Assembly: GCF_006965545.2 (NCBI RefSeq)
Contig: NZ_CP041372.2
Coordinates: forward strand, 2,232,001-2,296,000
Length of the DNA: 64,000 nucleotides
Direction: 5' to 3'
Origin: Paenalkalicoccus suaedae
Lineage (GTDB): Bacteria; Bacillota; Bacilli; Bacillales; Salisediminibacteriaceae
The number at the start of each line of letters is the position of its first letter. Position 1 is the first letter of the stretch. Under the pieces are notes generated by a model. The model was not told the origin of the DNA, ran no database searches, and saw only the letters and a program-made list of their open reading frames with translations. This document shows, in pieces, positions 34,271 through 41,463 of the stretch. A program made the position numbers and the translations under genes.

Positions 34271-35578
34271 TTAAAATTTAAGTCCTAACTTACGTAAGTT
34301 ATCCATCACGTAATATTGCAAAGCGTCACAAGTGTGATCGTCCTCTTTGATAACTTTGGGATCGTCACTCTGCAAGGTATCTGCATCCCACTGGTATCGT
34401 TCGTGCTCCGTTTTAACTATTTGATTGTTGCTCGTATTTAGCATAAAAAAACGACCTTGCGCAAGTAGGTCTTGTACGTTTTCGATCATTGTTACTTTCT
34501 TTTTCTTCGCTACTGGATGTAACCGAACGCCATAATCCTTAAAATACTGGTTTCTAAGCGCACCCTCAGCCGAATCGATCGTTTGCTGGTCAATCGGTTT
34601 ACGGTACGTTTCTCGTATTTTCTTCGTGAACTCAGCTAGGTCATTACTAAACTCACTAGGAGCCTTTTTCTCGACCTTGTTAGCTGGCGAGTAGTAGTAA
34701 GTGTCCAACAAGACGACATTACGCCTCTTCGTTAAACCTAGCGCCAGATACGTTGTCGCAGACACTTGGTGTCCTGTATCAATCGCTAAGTCGACCATGA
34801 TAATATCATCGTTTTTAGGTAACTCATCAATTTCATGAAAGTGAGCCATGTTGTAGACCGTATCACCAAGGCCTATGACTTCTCCCGAGTACATCCATCG
34901 CCAGTAATCATAATCATTACCCTTGTAGGTTTCGATCTTACGGAGCAACTGACTTGATAAAAAGCCTTTCTCATCATCCATGTAGGTTGAATGGTGCAAA
35001 AAGTAACTAGGATCGTTTACTTTGCTATCCTTCCACTGATTCACCCACGAATAAGGGTTTCTTGGTGGATTGTAGCTGTAATAAATCTTAACTTGCTTAC
35101 CATCGCCTAGATCCTGACGGATGAACGTATCTTCGACTACGTCAATATCCTCAACGCCCGAAAACTCTGCTAACTCTTCGTACCACAACGCCATATAGTA
35201 GCCTTTTGCGATATTCATAGACTTTAGCTTTAGTGGATCATCAACCCCGTGAAAGTAAAACCCTGTGCCTGTGGGCTTGTGTTTAATGACCAAAGGCGAG
35301 CGCCCGAAGAAAAACTCATGTTCGACGCCCAACATATAAATCGCCCACTTTATTTGTTCGTACACGGATCCACTCAAGTACTTCGCAACCTTACGCAAGC
35401 AAACAACATTGCCTTGGTCATCGCCCAAGAAGTCCGTCACGAGCTTTAACGAGATGACAGATGATTTCATGCTTGAACGCCCACCAGACAAAATGCTGTT
35501 CGGTCGATCATTTAGCCAGAACGAGTAGAAGTTGCGATTCATGAGCTCCATAATATTAATTGTTCGCTCAGCTATCAT
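34271..35578 (-). CDS. Terminase large subunit, PBSX family
   Basis: 435 residues. Walker A-like G-G-R-S-S-M-K-S-S at about 32-40, Walker B A-L-W-Y-E-E-L-A, and nuclease-part acids in D-L-A-I-D-T-G and I-D-S-A-E-G. ATP-driven packaging motor and headful or cos cutting nuclease. Overlaps the small subunit gene by 11 bases. Confidence 0.93.
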   Translation of the reverse strand: MIAERTINIMELMNRNFYSFWLNDRPNSILSGGRSSMKSSVISLKLVTDFLGDDQGNVVCLRKVAKYLSGSVYEQIKWAIYMLGVEHEFFFGRSPLVIKHKPTGTGFYFHGVDDPLKLKSMNIAKGYYMALWYEELAEFSGVEDIDVVEDTFIRQDLGDGKQVKIYYSYNPPRNPYSWVNQWKDSKVNDPSYFLHHSTYMDDEKGFLSSQLLRKIETYKGNDYDYWRWMYSGEVIGLGDTVYNMAHFHEIDELPKNDDIIMVDLAIDTGHQVSATTYLALGLTKRRNVVLLDTYYYSPANKVEKKAPSEFSNDLAEFTKKIRETYRKPIDQQTIDSAEGALRNQYFKDYGVRLHPVAKKKKVTMIENVQDLLAQGRFFMLNTSNNQIVKTEHERYQWDADTLQSDDPKVIKEDDHTCDALQYYVMDNLRKLGLKF

Positions 35579-36071
35579 CTTCCATCGCCCTCCTCATCGC
35601 ATCCTTATCGTTAATGATGATCGTTCGTGTCCCTGCTTCTTCGTTCTTGGTTTCTGCCTCAGTCTTCGTTATTTGAGCTTCTAACAGGCGTTCTTTTAGC
35701 TCGTCCATCTTATTCATCGGGTAGCGTTTGAGAAGCTCTTTAGCAGCGTCCTTACGTTGGTTTATATCTGGCGGTTTGTTAATTACCTCGTACCCCCAAC
35801 CTCCACTCACTACGACCGAATCACTCAGCTCGCCTCTTGCTATTTTTGTGAGTAACTCAAGCGCTTCATCTGCTTTCATGACTCTTTTTTCGTCCAGTTC
35901 TGCGAGTCGAGTGTCGATGTAAGCCTTAATGTGAGGTTTGGTGAGGTTCTCATATCCAGTCTCTTTCGCTGTCTTCTTGCTGTAACCAGCCTCAATAGCA
36001 GCCTGCGTAGCATTACCAAGCTCGATGTACTTTTCAGCAAAACGTTTCTGTTTTTCCCTCAGTTTTATCAT
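35568..36071 (-). CDS. Terminase small subunit
   Basis: 167 residues. N-terminal helix-turn-helix block: R-F-A-E-K-Y-I-E-L-G-N-A-T-Q-A-A-I-E-A-G-Y-S, the Terminase_2 signature, then T-R-L-A-E-L-D and a C-terminal coil that meets the large subunit. Recognises the packaging site, which is often nearby; the inverted repeat at 36113-36158 is one candidate. Confidence 0.92.
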   Translation of the reverse strand: MIKLREKQKRFAEKYIELGNATQAAIEAGYSKKTAKETGYENLTKPHIKAYIDTRLAELDEKRVMKADEALELLTKIARGELSDSVVVSGGWGYEVINKPPDINQRKDAAKELLKRYPMNKMDELKERLLEAQITKTEAETKNEEAGTRTIIINDKDAMRRAMEDDS

Positions 36072-36112
36072 TACATCTCACCTTCAACTCCTTATCTATT
36101 TGTTTTACCCTC

Positions 36113-36158
36113 CTATCAGGGCTGAGCTCTATGTGTCTCAATCAATGTGCCCTGATAG
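36113..36158. promoter_or_regulatory. Inverted repeat before the terminase operon
   Basis: CTATCAGGGC / GCCCTGATAG, a perfect 10-bp dyad 26 bases apart, in the non-coding segment 36072-36301. It lies upstream of the late operon and downstream of the late activator gene. It may be the activator site or the packaging site; sequence alone cannot decide. Confidence 0.5.
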
Positions 36159-36166
36159 CAACGTAA

Positions 36167-36196
36167 AAAGCCACCCACGATGTCGTAGATGGCTTT
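36167..36196 (-). terminator. Hairpin separating early and late operons
   Basis: AAAGCCA / TGGCTTT with a nested ACGA-TG-TCGT dyad, followed on the minus strand by TTTTTACG. It would stop early transcription before the late promoter. Bases 36198-36301 hold only small partial dyads (AGGTA-CAT-ACCT) and no gene. Confidence 0.65.
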
Positions 36197-36301
36197 CGGT
36201 CTTGCCTTATTCGGTTGGTCTAACGAGATAGGTACATACCTAGCCGACCAGCCTTCCATGGTACTATATTACAACAGATTAACGAGCAAAAAGTGCAGTC
36301 T

Positions 36302-36721
36302 TTACCAACCTAACACCTCAATCGTCGCCTGGATGATCTGATTACGCCATACGATCGCCTGTCTCCTACTTACGTGACACCTGTTAGCGACACCATCCCA
36401 ATTAAGGTTCTCACGCCCCCAATATTTGACTTGCACAAGCTTCTTGTGGTCCTTTGGCAAGGCGTTGTACACTTCCTCTATAGCTGCAACAATCTTTTCT
36501 CGGTGCTGTAGCTTACGGCTGGCGATCAGGTTAATAGCTGTCCTCTCTGTTGGCGCAGAGATAAAGCCTGATCGTCCGCCACCTGTATTTGTGTCAATCT
36601 CTTGGTAAGGGGTCTCGATTTCTTCTCGTAGGTCTCTGATCTCTTGGATTGTCTTATAGTAATCGCTCCACTCGCCCTCAACGTGCCTAAATGTGGATCT
36701 CTTTGCTTTAATCTTTGTCAT
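36302..36721 (-). CDS. RinA/ArpU-like late transcription activator
   Basis: 139 residues. Helical N-terminal part, then a sigma-70 region-4-like helix-turn-helix (V-Y-N-A-L-P-K-D-H-K-K-L-V-Q-V-K-Y-W, D-G-V-A-N-R-C-H-V-S-R-R-Q-A). This family switches on packaging and structural genes in Gram-positive phages. It is the last gene of the early block, next to the terminase operon, as expected. Confidence 0.88.
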   Translation of the reverse strand: MTKIKAKRSTFRHVEGEWSDYYKTIQEIRDLREEIETPYQEIDTNTGGGRSGFISAPTERTAINLIASRKLQHREKIVAAIEEVYNALPKDHKKLVQVKYWGRENLNWDGVANRCHVSRRQAIVWRNQIIQATIEVLGW

Positions 36722-36749
36722 ACTTAACCCCTCCCAGAGTGTTTTGTGC

Positions 36750-36794
36750 TAGAATAACGGTAGGTGGACCGTCCTGAGAGGGGCGGTTTTTTGT
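36750..36794 (+). ncRNA. Plus-strand promoter-terminator unit (candidate short transcript)
   Basis: Extended -10 box TGC-TAGAAT (-10 hexamer 36750-36755) followed by hairpin ACCGTCC / GGGCGGT and six T, ending at about 36794. It points against the lytic genes and no plus-strand gene follows. A similar unit is at 47673-47775. The transcript would be only about 35 bases. Confidence 0.4.
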
Positions 36795-36796
36795 GT

Positions 36797-37074
36797 TTAA
36801 AGAGTGCCCAAGAGTTTGCCGTCTTTTTTGAGCATGACTTTGTGAGTGTTAATCACTTTAATGTCAGTGCCGTTTAAGTCTAACTCCGTTTCCATAGTTG
36901 TTTTCAATACATAGCCCTGATCTCTGGCTTTATTAACATTGATACTTTTTGCTGTCTATCACCGCAAGACTTTAGCCAAGATAGTACATCACCATCTAAA
37001 TCAGAGTGCTCAATTAATAGATCGATAGCTTTCGCTTCTAACACTCGGTCAATGTATTCTGCGATTTGATCCAC
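36797..37074 (-). pseudogene. Small early protein with frameshift at 36946-36950
   Basis: GTG start at 37074 with GGGAGGTGAG upstream. Frame 1 gives V-D-Q-I-A-E-Y-I-D-R-V-L-E ... K-S-C-G-D-R-Q-Q-K then stops soon after; one added A in the A run (TTTTT at 36946-36950) joins it to S-I-N-V-N-K-A-R-D-Q-G-Y-V-L-K and on to the stop at 36797. About 92 residues when joined. No family recognised. Confidence 0.7.
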
Positions 37075-37116
37075 TGCCTCACCTCCCTTTACTGCACATA
37101 ATGGGGTTAATGTGTG

Positions 37117-37440
37117 TTAAATTTTATCGGGGTAGTTTATATTAAGCGCTTCTAAGATATAGTTTCTGAGCTTACTAGTTTCTTCTTCAGGAATGTAAAA
37201 CTTTTTATTGTCCAAGTTAGTGTAGTCATTAAGAACTTCAAGAATGTGATATTCAATTTGGTACTCAAAATCATGCTGATACTCAAGGTTTTTCCAGTCC
37301 TCCCAATCAAGCAATACTTTCTTATTAAATTCGAAAGTTTTATCCTCCACTATAGGTTTTTCTAAAAACTGATTACAGCAGCCACATCTATTTTCTGTAG
37401 TCTGATAATTTATCTTGATATATTCTGTAGCATCCTCCAT
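37117..37440 (-). CDS. Unrecognised early protein with a C-x-C-C motif
   Basis: 107 residues from the ATG at 37440 (M-E-D-A-T-E-Y-I-K), chosen for AAAGGAGAG just upstream. R-C-G-C-C-N-Q-F near residue 20 could bind a metal. Acidic. Lower GC than most neighbours. Confidence 0.68.
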   Translation of the reverse strand: MEDATEYIKINYQTTENRCGCCNQFLEKPIVEDKTFEFNKKVLLDWEDWKNLEYQHDFEYQIEYHILEVLNDYTNLDNKKFYIPEEETSKLRNYILEALNINYPDKI

Positions 37441-37480
37441 ATTTATCTCTCCTTTTAATTTCGTATAATATGTCTTAATA

Positions 37481-37795
37481 TTACTTTTCTGTAATGTCCA
37501 CTTCACAATGATGATCTTCAGCAACAACAACGATGTTGATGTGATGATTTACTTCCTCTGGGTTCTTAGCCCAATACGGTACTTTTCCGTTTTCTAGAGG
37601 GATGCCATAGCCTTCAATATGTCGTCTTCCGAATCTAGCACGCATATTGGCAATGTGCTCTACATGTTCCTCAATAGTGTAATAATCGAAATACACTGAT
37701 CTAAAAGCCTCCATATACTCTTCGGTGAATAAAGACTCGTCTACGCTTACAATAAATTCATCGATGCGTTCTACCTCACAGTTAAAACTTTTCAT
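37481..37795 (-). CDS. Unrecognised 104-residue early protein
   Basis: Starts M-K-S-F-N-C-E-V-E-R-I-D-E-F. Acidic, histidine-rich (E-E-H-V-E-H-I, A-E-D-H-H-C-E). No motif I can assign. GGAGAGA before the start. Confidence 0.7.
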   Translation of the reverse strand: MKSFNCEVERIDEFIVSVDESLFTEEYMEAFRSVYFDYYTIEEHVEHIANMRARFGRRHIEGYGIPLENGKVPYWAKNPEEVNHHINIVVVAEDHHCEVDITEK

Positions 37796-37831
37796 GACTA
37801 TCTCTCCTTCGCTAAATGTCGATTATGCGCA

Positions 37832-38044
37832 CTAACGTTTGTTTTTACGCTTTTCTAACTTCATTTTCTGAATCTGTTTTTGTAATTGCTTCTTTCTCAT
37901 GGGATGCCGTTCGTTCTTTTCCTCTACCTCTAACGACGCTATTGTGACTTGTCCAAAGTATCCACCTTTAGCTAAATTTAAGGCGACGTCGTAAATAGAT
38001 TTATATTCCTCGCGAAGTCGTTCGAGCGTTTCGCCTCTATCCAT
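37832..38044 (-). CDS. 70-residue charged coiled-coil protein
   Basis: L-E-R-L-R-E-E-Y-K-S-I-Y-D-V-A start and a K/R/E-rich helix at the end (K-Q-L-Q-K-Q-I-Q-K-M-K). GGGAGGTAGG upstream. Role unknown. Confidence 0.7.
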   Translation of the reverse strand: MDRGETLERLREEYKSIYDVALNLAKGGYFGQVTIASLEVEEKNERHPMRKKQLQKQIQKMKLEKRKNKR

Positions 38045-38057
38045 GACCTACCTCCCT

Positions 38058-38252
38058 CTAATACCGATACCGACTCTTATCACTCAACTCATAACTGATC
38101 TTTAGCTGCATCATCTTTGCGTCAATCTCCTCCTGCTCGTCAGGCGGTCGCACTCGGCGAGGATATCGCTTCTGTAGCTCCTCTGGATCAGCCTGATAAA
38201 CGATACAATCTGAGGCGTGTGGCGACATGCATTTGATGACTCTAACTTGTTT
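38058..38252 (-). CDS. 64-residue unrecognised protein
   Basis: Start at the ATG at 38252 (M-K-Q-V-R-V-I-K-C-M-S), chosen because GGAGGGC is 7 bases upstream. Basic middle (R-Y-P-R-R-V-R-P), C-terminal helix. The ribosome site overlaps the end of the corrected DUF1064 gene, so the two are coupled. Confidence 0.7.
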   Translation of the reverse strand, partial: KQVRVIKCMSPHASDCIVYQADPEELQKRYPRRVRPPDEQEEIDAKMMQLKISYELSDKSRYRY

Positions 38253-38266
38253 CATAGCAAGCCCTC

Positions 38267-38718
38267 CTATTTTCGTATCCATCCCTTGTGCTTATCCATG
38301 CGGACAATGATTAGCTCCATGCCAGTATTCAGCTCGAACAACTTTTTGCGTAGAGGGAAGTCCTTACTTACTGGCCCCCTTTGACGTCGATCACTTCCTC
38401 ATGACCATCCACATACGTCACTTTAAAATCTGCGGTGTAGATAGATCCTGGTTTGCTCCGTGTTCCTGCACCTTGACACAGTCGACATTTGTTGTAATTG
38501 CTTGTCTTCGTGTTAAGTGTCGATCCATTACCCCCACAGCGCTTACAGGTGACCTTGTACGGGTTGATAATCTGATAGACAGGCTGTAGGTCTATTTTGC
38601 TTACTAGCTTGTTTCTGCGTAGCTCCTGATAGTAGAGCGCCTCTGTCTGGCTGTCGAACTCAATGTCGCCGATGGTGATCTTCTTAGCGTTGTATTTGCG
38701 GTAGCCTTTAGTAGCCAT
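38267..38718 (-). pseudogene. DUF1064-type phage nuclease-like protein with zinc ribbon, frameshifted at 38375-38379
   Basis: Starts M-A-T-K-G-Y-R-K-Y-N-A-K-K; contains D-S-Q-T-E-A-L-Y-Y, and D-V-K-G as in the DUF1064 restriction-endonuclease-like fold. A C-x2-C-G-x-G ... C-x2-C-x-G zinc ribbon is inserted (K-R-C-G-G-N-G, C-R-L-C-Q-G). As written it stops at 38368 after V-K-G-G-Q; one extra base in the G run gives P-V-S-K-D-F-P-L-R-K-K and continues to 38267. About 150 residues in full. Confidence 0.78.
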
Positions 38719-39346
38719 TAGCTTGCCTTTCGTGGTTCACGCGATTCTTTTCCATGTAGGCTTGGGTGATCTGCTTCCATGTGAAGCCGAGCATTTCTCC
38801 AAGAGCTAGGAATCTAGCTACTAAAACCTCGTAAACAACTTGAATGTTCTTATCGTTTAGATTGATTAACAGATTCAATGTGGTGACCGAGTCGAAAACC
38901 TCTGTGAATTGGTGTCTAACGTAGTGTGTATCAGCATGCGTCCAAACTTCATAATCTGTTATCTGTAAGTCATTACCGATTGACAAGATGAAATGCAAGC
39001 AGTCAACGTACTCCTCAAGGAGTGGGTTTTTATCTGTATTAACATCATCACAAACTGGACAACTGACATCTACTTCATAAAGATCAAAACCCTGTTCTTC
39101 GTTTCCAAATTCTGCTGTTGTCGATACTAACTCACTACCTTCACAGAACTTACAAACGTATTCTGTTCTAGCTTCCCGACCCTCCGACCAAAACTTAAAA
39201 CCTCTCCACTCATTAGCTAATTCACCAAGCTCCACAAGTAATGCCAGTACCTTCTCAGGCAAAAGATCTTGCCCCTCTAAGCCTTTCTCCTGCACGATCT
39301 TGTCATCTAGCTTCCGTTGTACCTCAAACAATGGTGTTAGATTCAC
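38708..39346 (-). CDS. Dimeric all-alpha dUTPase with zinc-ribbon insert
   Basis: 212 residues, GTG start overlapping the previous stop. MazG-like all-alpha fold: K-V-L-A-L-L-V-E-L-G-E-L-A-N-E-W-R and E-E-Y-V-D-C-L-H-F-I-L-S carry the EExxD-type metal sites. Between these helices are about 40 extra residues with C-K-F-C and C-P-V-C, a likely zinc ribbon. Hydrolyses dUTP to keep uracil out of phage DNA. Confidence 0.88.
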   Translation of the reverse strand: MNLTPLFEVQRKLDDKIVQEKGLEGQDLLPEKVLALLVELGELANEWRGFKFWSEGREARTEYVCKFCEGSELVSTTAEFGNEEQGFDLYEVDVSCPVCDDVNTDKNPLLEEYVDCLHFILSIGNDLQITDYEVWTHADTHYVRHQFTEVFDSVTTLNLLINLNDKNIQVVYEVLVARFLALGEMLGFTWKQITQAYMEKNRVNHERQANGY

Positions 39347-39510
39347 TACTTCGCCCTCCTCTTAATCTCCTGCGCACCCCTCTTGTGATCTGGATGCGTT
39401 AATGTATAGCGCTGCCCACTGATCTCCACGACCGTAGGTACTCCCTTTTTAGCTTTAGCGACGGTTACGACTGGTCTGTAACGATCTCCTTTATCCCGTA
39501 GCACCGGCAT
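39346..39510 (-). CDS. 54-residue unrecognised protein
   Basis: Start ATG at 39510 with GAGGTG 6 bases before. Reads M-P-V-L-R-D-K-G-D-R-Y-R-P-V-V, P-T-V-V-E-I-S-G-Q-R-Y, ending in a basic helix. Overlaps both neighbours (20 bases and 1 base). Confidence 0.65.
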   Translation of the reverse strand: MPVLRDKGDRYRPVVTVAKAKKGVPTVVEISGQRYTLTHPDHKRGAQEIKRRAK

Positions 39511-39796
39511 CGTCATCACCTCTCAGTTGCGGCACTCTCATCACGATGTTGTCCTTGCGATCTTTCCTGTTTTTAAACGACAAGTGAAATACCGCGAGAA
39601 ACACCTCATTTTTGTCCCTGTTCAAACGTTTTGCGATTTGAATGGTAGTATAACCCTCAACCCATAATTGACGAATCTCGGCTAATTCTGACACACTGAA
39701 CGCTAAATCCATCCCATCGAAGAGTAATTCCGTTGTGCCAAACTCTCTAATCATGTGCTTACGCTCGATACTTGCGATGTTCGCCTCTTCAAGCAT
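39491..39796 (-). CDS. Small helix-turn-helix protein
   Basis: 101 residues from the ATG at 39796. S-V-S-E-L-A-E-I-R-Q-L-W-V-E-G-Y-T-T-I-Q-I-A-K-R-L-N-R is a clear sigma-like/homeodomain-like helix-turn-helix. Possibly a regulator of early genes. Overlaps its upstream gene by 8 bases. Confidence 0.75.
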   Translation of the reverse strand: MLEEANIASIERKHMIREFGTTELLFDGMDLAFSVSELAEIRQLWVEGYTTIQIAKRLNRDKNEVFLAVFHLSFKNRKDRKDNIVMRVPQLRGDDDAGATG

Positions 39797-39956
39797 TCTC
39801 AGCCACCTCACGTAACTCTGGTAGTCGTACCTGCTCTCTCTTAAGCTCTGACAGTTTAAGCGACTCTAGCGATCTCCCATTTTCGCTGTAGTAGAATCCC
39901 TTTGAATGCAACTCATCGACGATCTGTTTATGCTCGACCATCTTGCTAAGATACAT
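39789..39956 (-). CDS. 55-residue unrecognised protein
   Basis: M-Y-L-S-K-M-V-E-H-K-Q-I-V-D-E-L-H-S-K-G-F-Y-Y, then charged helix. GGAGGGAG directly upstream. Overlaps 39796 and 39946. Confidence 0.65.
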   Translation of the reverse strand: MYLSKMVEHKQIVDELHSKGFYYSENGRSLESLKLSELKREQVRLPELREVAENA

Positions 39957-40128
39957 GTGACTCCCTCCTCATTTTTGCTCGTGCCTCCTGGAGCAACCTC
40001 TCAATGCGTGCCTTTGACCGTTGTTTCCGTGCCTCTCTCACGTCTGGCGGACAGTCAGGGCAAGGGGCGACGATCATGACCGACCCGTCAACCTCGTAGC
40101 GTCTGCCTTCTCCGTTGCAGTTACACAT
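39946..40128 (-). CDS. 60-residue protein with paired cysteines
   Basis: M-C-N-C-N-G-E-G ... C-P-D-C-P: C-x-C and C-x2-C pairs 20 residues apart suggest a small zinc-binding domain, followed by a basic helix. It overlaps the end of the RyR-type gene by 8 bases. Confidence 0.72.
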   Translation of the reverse strand: MCNCNGEGRRYEVDGSVMIVAPCPDCPPDVREARKQRSKARIERLLQEARAKMRRESHVS

Positions 40129-40478
40129 GTTGCTGACCTTTAAAGCTATCTACGACTGACTTAAATAGCTTGTCTTTTGCTTGCTGTCGCTTCGGCAGCT
40201 CGTCATATCGCATAATGCATGGATGTGTTTTAAGCTCAGCGTCCTTCTCTTTGCCATACACCCAACCCTCTTCTAGTTTTCTGCTTTAACCAACTCTCAT
40301 GTGACTGCTCGGGCGTTACGTCGTTTTCTAGGTGATACTTCACACCGTTGATAGCAGAATCAACTTGCCATTCTGGAGCATCCTCCCAATCCACCTGTGA
40401 AAAGTCGTTGATACTCTCGCAATATGCCTTGTTGACGCTGTGACATACCTTTGCAATTAGCTCGATGTTTTGATTCAT
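40121..40478 (-). pseudogene. RyR-domain protein, frameshifted at 40277-40280
   Basis: ATG at 40478 after GAGGAGGGC. As written, it ends after S-W-L-K-Q-K-T-R-R. Removing one base of the T run at 40277-40280 gives K-L-E-E-G-W-V-Y-G-K-E-K-D ... H-P-C-I-M-R-Y-D-E-L-P, the classic RyR domain, to the stop at 40121. RyR domains in phages are small proteins of unknown role. Likely sequence error. Confidence 0.85.
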
Positions 40479-40479
40479 G

Positions 40480-40842
40480 TTACTCGCCCTCCTCAATTGG
40501 CTTCAAACTGTCTGCGTCTACGCTCCAAAAAGTGCCATCAGAAAGCACATCTACATCAGCAACAACCCTTACCACTTTTACTTTTCCTTTTGTGGGATGA
40601 TGATAAAAATTTCCAACCTGTATTAATTCTGAATTTTTTTTAATTGGTTTTAGGTCTCCATAATCCACATTCACATCACAGCCGATGTTAGGTGCATGCA
40701 CATTAGCAATGTGTGTTGATTTAAACACTTCCTTCTCTCCAGTCACATGCAATGATTTCTCTGCTATTGATGGATATATATTTAAAACTCGTACCATTCC
40801 TAAACCTTCTACTAGCGCCCAATCCCCAACTTGTAGTGTCAT
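40480..40842 (-). CDS. Unrecognised 120-residue early protein
   Basis: Beta-rich, with repeated G-D-W-A-L-V and V-G-N-F-Y-H-H-P-T-K-G-K-V motifs suggesting two SH3-like barrels. Overlaps the next upstream gene by 4 bases (ATGA). Confidence 0.68.
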   Translation of the reverse strand: MTLQVGDWALVEGLGMVRVLNIYPSIAEKSLHVTGEKEVFKSTHIANVHAPNIGCDVNVDYGDLKPIKKNSELIQVGNFYHHPTKGKVKVVRVVADVDVLSDGTFWSVDADSLKPIEEGE

Positions 40843-41153
40843 GATTTGTCCTCCTCCGACCAGTCGAATACGAGGTAATGCTGTGGTTTAGTGATCCTAA
40901 AGAAAGCGCCTATCTCTTCCTCTCTCACTTCATACCGCACCTTGACGCCATCTAAAAACGTTTCTACGATGTTGGCAAAATCTTGTGACCTCATGTATTC
41001 TAGGTCTTCTGAAATAGTAAATTTTTGTTGCGTAAAACCTTTTTTAGCTGTAAATATCAGTTCCATCTGTTTTTGTTCAACTACTTCTCTCGCTTGTTCT
41101 TGAAGAAATGTATCCCTAGCCGTGCGTAAGTCGTGTGCAAAGTTCATTGTCAT
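40839..41153 (-). CDS. Unrecognised 104-residue early protein
   Basis: Starts M-T-M-N-F-A-H-D-L-R-T-A-R-D-T-F; mixed alpha/beta, ends F-D-W-S-E-E-D-K-S. GGAGGAATGAC before the start. No family recognised. Confidence 0.68.
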   Translation of the reverse strand: MTMNFAHDLRTARDTFLQEQAREVVEQKQMELIFTAKKGFTQQKFTISEDLEYMRSQDFANIVETFLDGVKVRYEVREEEIGAFFRITKPQHYLVFDWSEEDKS

Positions 41154-41163
41154 TCCTCCTCGT

Positions 41164-41457
41164 TTAGATCAATCCTGTTTGGATGCTCGTAATCTTTAAC
41201 CTATAAACAGCTTGATGGTTATAAAGCTGATTAATCTTGATTTTGCTGTGTTCGAACTCTGTATCACCACGTTTTGATTTAATCCCCATGACAAGCAATT
41301 CTTTTTCATTCACATTTAGAATGAGATACTTGCTCGTAACCATCGTGCTTCCTGACATGTTATGGACAACAGCAACCTCGATGATGTTTCCTTCTCTGAT
41401 CTGTGTTTCATCAAAAATAGCTGTATTGGTTATTGCCACTCCTGTTTTCAAGGTCAA
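41164..41457 (-). CDS. Unrecognised 97-residue early protein
   Basis: Beta-rich: G-V-A-I-T-N-T-A-I-F, I-I-E-V-A-V-V-H-N, Y-L-I-L-N-V-N-E-K-E-L-L-V-M-G. GGAGG before the start. No family recognised. Confidence 0.68.
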   Translation of the reverse strand: MTLKTGVAITNTAIFDETQIREGNIIEVAVVHNMSGSTMVTSKYLILNVNEKELLVMGIKSKRGDTEFEHSKIKINQLYNHQAVYRLKITSIQTGLI

Positions 41458-41463
41458 TCCTCC

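Noticed and set aside
36198-36301. Structured RNA or tRNA-like element
   Set aside because: Only short, imperfect pairings were found, with no known RNA motif.
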